This document shows, piece by piece, positions 61,101 to 64,000 of a stretch of 64,000 bases of DNA (positions within the stretch are counted from its first letter, which is position 1; every line of letters begins with the position of its first letter). Position numbers and translations under genes: made by a program. The stretch spans positions 45,390 to 109,389 of the forward strand of contig NZ_BAFZ01000062.1 of NCBI RefSeq assembly GCF_000308575.1. The letters run 5' to 3'. Source of the stretch: Nocardia exalbida NBRC 100660 (lineage in GTDB: Bacteria > Actinomycetota > Actinomycetes > Mycobacteriales > Mycobacteriaceae). The notes beneath the pieces were generated by a model, which saw only the letters and a program-made list of their open reading frames with translations, was not told the origin of the DNA and made no database searches.

Positions 61101-64000
61101 GGATGTCGAAGACTTCTACCGTCGCTGCGCGGACGCCGGATTGACGTTCGGTCCACGATTTCGCTGGCTTTCGCGGTTGCAGCTGGGCGAGGGCAGCGTG
61201 CTGGCCGAATTGAAACGCCCGGCGGCACTGGCCGACGAACCAGACGCCTGGCTGCCCTGTCTGCTGGATGCCGCGGTGCAGACCGGTCTCGCGTTGGTGT
61301 CCAGGGACAGCGATACGGCTCGACTGCCGATTGGTATCGGCCGTTTGCGTTTGTCCAGCGTGAACGCGGGCGCCACTGCGTGGGCGCTGGCCGAGCGCAC
61401 CGACCGCACGGTTCGTATCAGTGTTTTCGATACCGCCGGCGCGGTGGTCTGCGATATCGAAGACGTATGGTTCGCCGAGTCCGGCACTGCCGGGCAGTCC
61501 CAGGATCGGGATCGCATGTCCGGCCTCACTCACCGCCCGCTCTGGGAACCCGCCGTGGTGTCGCCGACCGGACCGGGCCCTGCCGCCGTGTTGGTGATCG
61601 GCGTCGGGCAACAGGCCGACCGGCTCGCCGCCGCCTTGCGTGCCGCGGGCACCGATGCGGTGGCAGTGGAGCGCACGACCGATCCGGCCCGGTGGCCCGC
61701 CGACGAGCGGGCAGTGATCTACCTGTCCGATGCCGATGCGGACGACACTGCCGAAGCGGCGCGTGTGGAAACGCGATTCGCTTTGAATGCTGTGCAGCGG
61801 ATGGCTCGGGCAGTCACCGACGCGCCGCTGTACCTGGTGACCGTCGGGGCAACCGGAGCACTGTCCGGCGAATCCGTGCGCCCGGCCGCCGCGACCATGT
61901 GGGGACTGGGCGCGGTGGTGCGCACCGAGCTTCCCGAGTTGCGCTGTCGCCTGATCGATCTGCCCGACGGCGCGCGCTGCGACGACCACCGCCTGGTGAG
62001 CGAAATCCGTTCCGATGCGGCGGACTTCGCGATTGCTCTGCGCGGACGCCACCGCTACACGATGCGGATGCGGCCCTCCGATGAGTTCGGGGCAGTGCCT
62101 CAGCTGGATCGCGGCGGGGCGTATCTGATCACGGGCGGTCGTGGTGCGCTGGGGTCGACCGCCGCGCGCATCCTGGCGGAGGCCGGTGCGGGCATGGTCG
62201 TGCTCGCCGGTCGCAGCGCCCCTGGCCCGGAAGACGAGCAGGAGATGGCGCGGATCGCGGCCTCGGGGGCGGATGTCGAGACCGCGGTGGTCGACGTAGA
62301 AGACCGGGAGGCGTTGTCCCGGCTGATCGCTCGCTTCGGTCGCGAGCTTCCGAGGCTGGCCGGGGTGGTGCATTGCGCGGGTGTTCTGGACGACGCCCTG
62401 CTGATCGAGCAGACCCCGGGCCACATCGATCGGGTCTTCGCGGGAAAGGTCGGCGGCGCTTGGCACCTGCACGAGCTGACCGCGGACAGGTCGCCGGATC
62501 TGTTCGTGCTGTTCTCCTCGGTCAGCGCCGTGGTGGGCACGGCCGGGCAGGGCAACTACGCCGCGGCGAACGCGTATCTCGATGGCCTCGCCCGCCTGCG
62601 TGCGGCGCAAGGGCTGCCTGCGGTGAGCATCGCGTGGGGTCCGTGGGCGGGTACCGGCATGGCCGCAGGACTGAGCGACACGGCCCGCCGAGCGTGGGCA
62701 CGCCACGGCGTCGCCGAACTGGCGGCCGAGGACGGTGTTCGAGCGCTGCGCTCGCTGCTGTCGGCCGAAGGAGTCGTCGCGGTATTCCCCACCGTCACGG
62801 ACGTTCCGGCGGAGCGGGAGGCGATCGACCAGGGCGACTCGCAGGATGTTCGAACCTCGCGTGAGCCCGGCGAGCTGCTCGATCTGGTGCGCACCCACGC
62901 CATGACCGCACTCGGCCGAACGACAGCCGTTTCCGACCGCACGCCCCTGCGGGAACTCGGGCTGGATTCGATGATGGCCGTCGAGCTGCGCAACGCGCTC
63001 TCCGCTGATCTGGGAGTACGTCTTCCGGCGACCCTGCTGTTCGATCATCCGACCGTCGCCGCGGTGTCCGAGGAGATCGCCCGGCTCGATGCGAAGTCAG
63101 CGCCGGCGCCCGGTCGCACGGGTCGAGCGCAAGCCGCACAGCGACCGACCACGCGCACCTCTGAGCAGCTCACGCCCCCGGTATACCCACCCGAACTTCC
63201 GGTTACACCTAGTACACCGAACGTGGCGCAGCTCACAGCGCGCGAAACGAGCGCTGCCGCCGACGATTACGCCGACGCCATCGCGATCATCGGCATGGGC
63301 TGCCGCTATCCCGGTGGCGTGCGCGGCCCTGGCGACCTGTGGCACTTGCTCACTACCGAAACCGACGCGGTGACCGAGGTGCCCGCCCAGCGCTGGGATG
63401 TGAACGCCGTCTTCGATCCGGACCCGGACGCCGAGGGCAAGACCTACACGCGGTGGGGCGGCTTCGTCGACGGTGTCGAGGATTTCGATGCCGGATTCTT
63501 CGACATCTCCGTCGGCGAGGCGCGGATGCTCGACCCGCAGCAGCGGCTGCTGCTCGAAACGTCGTGGGAGGCCTTGGAACATGCCGGTTATCCCGCGAGC
63601 CGACTGGAAGGCAGCCGGACCGGCGTCTTCGTCGGTCTGATGTCCAATGACTACGCCGAACGGATGGCGCGAGCCGGTGTCGCGCCCGACGCCTGGTTCG
63701 GCACCGGCAATCTGTCCAGCGTCGCCTCCGGGCGGCTGTCGTACTTCCTCGGCGTGAACGGTCCGAGCCTCACCATCGACACCGCGTGCTCCTCGTCGCT
63801 GGTGACGGTGCATGCGGCGGTGCGCAGTCTGCGCAGCGGCGAATGCGATCTGGCGTTGGCCGGCGGTGCCACCGTAGTGCTCACGCCCTCGCTCGACATC
63901 TACTTCGCGCGGGCGCGCGGCCTGGCCGCCGACGGCCGGTGCAAGACCTTCGACGCGCGTGCCGACGGGGTGGTCTGGAGTGACGGGGCGGGGATGCTCG
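58111..64000 (+). CDS. Modular type I polyketide synthase (3' end outside window)
   Basis: The frame is open from ATG 58111 (an ATG at 58093 is possible) to the window edge, at least 1963 codons. Domain order: KS1 (about 30-455; DTACSS Cys 195, EAHGTGT His 330), AT (540-825; GHSLGE Ser 633, TAFHS, malonyl-type), DH (880-1130; His 901, Asp 1053), KR (1330-1525; TGGRGALG, LDD, SSVSA, GNYAAANA, B-type), ACP (GLDSMM Ser 1620), then KS2 (from 1720; Cys 1893). There is no ER or loading module. In the DH the HxxxGxxxxP motif reads with Asp instead of Gly. KS1 has a normal active Cys, so the chain must be supplied from another protein. The protein would build a polyketide in successive two-carbon steps. 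Confidence 0.95.
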   Translation, partial: MSDDGYDLRVLLTRALRRIQELEARPQREPIAIVGIGCRFPGGAETPRQYWELLSSGRDAIIEAPQSRWAVADSAPRRARRRAGLLTGPIDAIDVEFLGIAPREAASMDPQQRLALEVAWEAMEDAALAPDTPAAARTGVFLGVSWQEYQRTITPDWVSSVDAHTLTGTMSSIVAGRVSYVLGLRGPAVAIDTACSSSLVAVHQACRSLRAGECEVALAGGVNLLQSELTSEALARMGALSPDGHCRPFDARANGYVRGEGAGIVVLKTLSRAIADGDAIRALIRGSSVNHDGRSMGLTAPNPTAQRELLRDALTDAGCAADEIGYVEAHGTGTPLGDPIEIEALSRVLGAPRADGSVCLLGSVKSQIGHLEAAAGVAGLIKVVLQLEHERVPRQHDFATMNPKITLDGTALALPTRDVIWPRTERTRLAGVSSFGFAGTNAHVVLEQAPAPQPRADPEGPALLALSARTPSALDILSRRYAEQLERPEVPLADAAATAALGRTHFVHRRAVVARTAEEAARRLAEPSPRSTDSIAGKPRIAMLFTGQGAQYAGMGAALDRRYPAFRAALDRCDELLGPLPGGIRLRPLLFEANEEKLTRTEYAQPALFAIEWACTELWAAFGIRPDVVLGHSLGELVAATVAGVFDLDAGLRLAAERGRLMQAVPQGGAMAAVFAAPEEFGTLWEELAASVSVAAVNSPGQFVVSGAADAVERVMRAAEERSIRTVRLPGTTAFHSPLLEPMLADFESRVAELVPAPRVAAIPLVSNVTGARLEGPLDAAYWRAHARGTVRFAEGVRAAAELGVDAYLEVGPHPVLLEFGRHADPDALWLPSMRRAATDDEVLLTGLGALYCAGAEVEWTSVVPPDARRRNGLPTYPFERERVTVPIAGTSARTGYLAEHRFRDRAVVPAAELALRALRAAGGADDELIDFVAARPVPLEELAEPHVSVAGDRTEVRFHVDNGSVTAVSAAVRAVAGETRDPGELSAARLAPTTEWDVEDFYRRCADAGLTFGPRFRWLSRLQLGEGSVLAELKRPAALADEPDAWLPCLLDAAVQTGLALVSRDSDTARLPIGIGRLRLSSVNAGATAWALAERTDRTVRISVFDTAGAVVCDIEDVWFAESGTAGQSQDRDRMSGLTHRPLWEPAVVSPTGPGPAAVLVIGVGQQADRLAAALRAAGTDAVAVERTTDPARWPADERAVIYLSDADADDTAEAARVETRFALNAVQRMARAVTDAPLYLVTVGATGALSGESVRPAAATMWGLGAVVRTELPELRCRLIDLPDGARCDDHRLVSEIRSDAADFAIALRGRHRYTMRMRPSDEFGAVPQLDRGGAYLITGGRGALGSTAARILAEAGAGMVVLAGRSAPGPEDEQEMARIAASGADVETAVVDVEDREALSRLIARFGRELPRLAGVVHCAGVLDDALLIEQTPGHIDRVFAGKVGGAWHLHELTADRSPDLFVLFSSVSAVVGTAGQGNYAAANAYLDGLARLRAAQGLPAVSIAWGPWAGTGMAAGLSDTARRAWARHGVAELAAEDGVRALRSLLSAEGVVAVFPTVTDVPAEREAIDQGDSQDVRTSREPGELLDLVRTHAMTALGRTTAVSDRTPLRELGLDSMMAVELRNALSADLGVRLPATLLFDHPTVAAVSEEIARLDAKSAPAPGRTGRAQAAQRPTTRTSEQLTPPVYPPELPVTPSTPNVAQLTARETSAAADDYADAIAIIGMGCRYPGGVRGPGDLWHLLTTETDAVTEVPAQRWDVNAVFDPDPDAEGKTYTRWGGFVDGVEDFDAGFFDISVGEARMLDPQQRLLLETSWEALEHAGYPASRLEGSRTGVFVGLMSNDYAERMARAGVAPDAWFGTGNLSSVASGRLSYFLGVNGPSLTIDTACSSSLVTVHAAVRSLRSGECDLALAGGATVVLTPSLDIYFARARGLAADGRCKTFDARADGVVWSDGAGML

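Noticed and set aside
59692..63048. Minus-strand open frame of over 1100 codons
   Set aside because: It lies wholly antisense to the PKS; composition is Arg/His/Gln-rich and it has no ribosome binding site. It is a shadow of high-GC codon bias.

Overview
The window is high-GC DNA with frequent GTG starts and strong GGAGG-type ribosome binding sites. It carries WXG100 proteins with a secreted toxin, multi-domain XRE regulators, PucR, LysR, TetR and MarR regulators, and a modular type I polyketide synthase. This points to a mycolic-acid-group actinomycete, most likely Nocardia or a close relative. The genus is inferred from gene content only.

The dominant structure is a putative integrated genomic island of about 37.4 kb, from about 6553 to 43993. 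The right end is an intact tRNA-Leu(GAG) gene (43978-44062, minus strand). Next to it lie a long perfect hairpin, an AbrB-like gene and a tyrosine recombinase gene. The left end carries a 16-base duplicate of the tRNA 3' end, next to a second, diverged copy of the same hairpin, promoter-like and AbrB block. The recombinase there is broken and fused to an ISL3-type transposase remnant. This looks like elements stacked in tandem at one tRNA site. A third AbrB-recombinase pair lies inside the island (27359-28965) and has a divergent XRE gene.

Left of the island (1-6552) are a large protein with at least six XRE-type helix-turn-helix units around a degenerate sigma-70-like core, a truncated phytoene-dehydrogenase-like gene, a small hypothetical gene and the ISL3/integrase scar.

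Island cargo, left to right: a type III restriction-modification system (7570-12122); a small membrane protein; an IS3 remnant; a five-gene operon around a ThiC-like protein with an unusual cysteine motif (13740-17822); an XRE regulator fused to the C-terminal part of a type I methylase (18134-19543); a winged-helix-like protein; a frameshifted gene; a three-gene ABC-ATPase/nuclease system resembling ABC-3C conflict systems (22196-25852); IS remnants; the internal AbrB/recombinase/XRE module; a WXG100-toxin operon (29718-32449); a conjugation-ATPase remnant; a regulator/kinase pair divergent from an amino-sugar-like Gfo/Idh-DegT-NUDIX set (33272-38430); and a STAND NTPase with an N-terminal nuclease (38673-41417). 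This is a defence and conflict island combined with two small metabolic clusters.

Right of the tRNA (44063-64000) the gene order looks like ordinary chromosome: a surface protein with two small partners, LysR with a YeiH-type transporter, TetR with an SDR, a DksA-like protein, a CBS-BON protein, PucR, MarR with a quinone oxidoreductase, two LysM proteins, DUF3140- and DUF2945-like proteins, and an imine-reductase-like enzyme with HxlR. The window ends inside a type I PKS (KS-AT-DH-KR-ACP-KS...). Four divergent regulator/target pairs have recognisable inverted-repeat operators.
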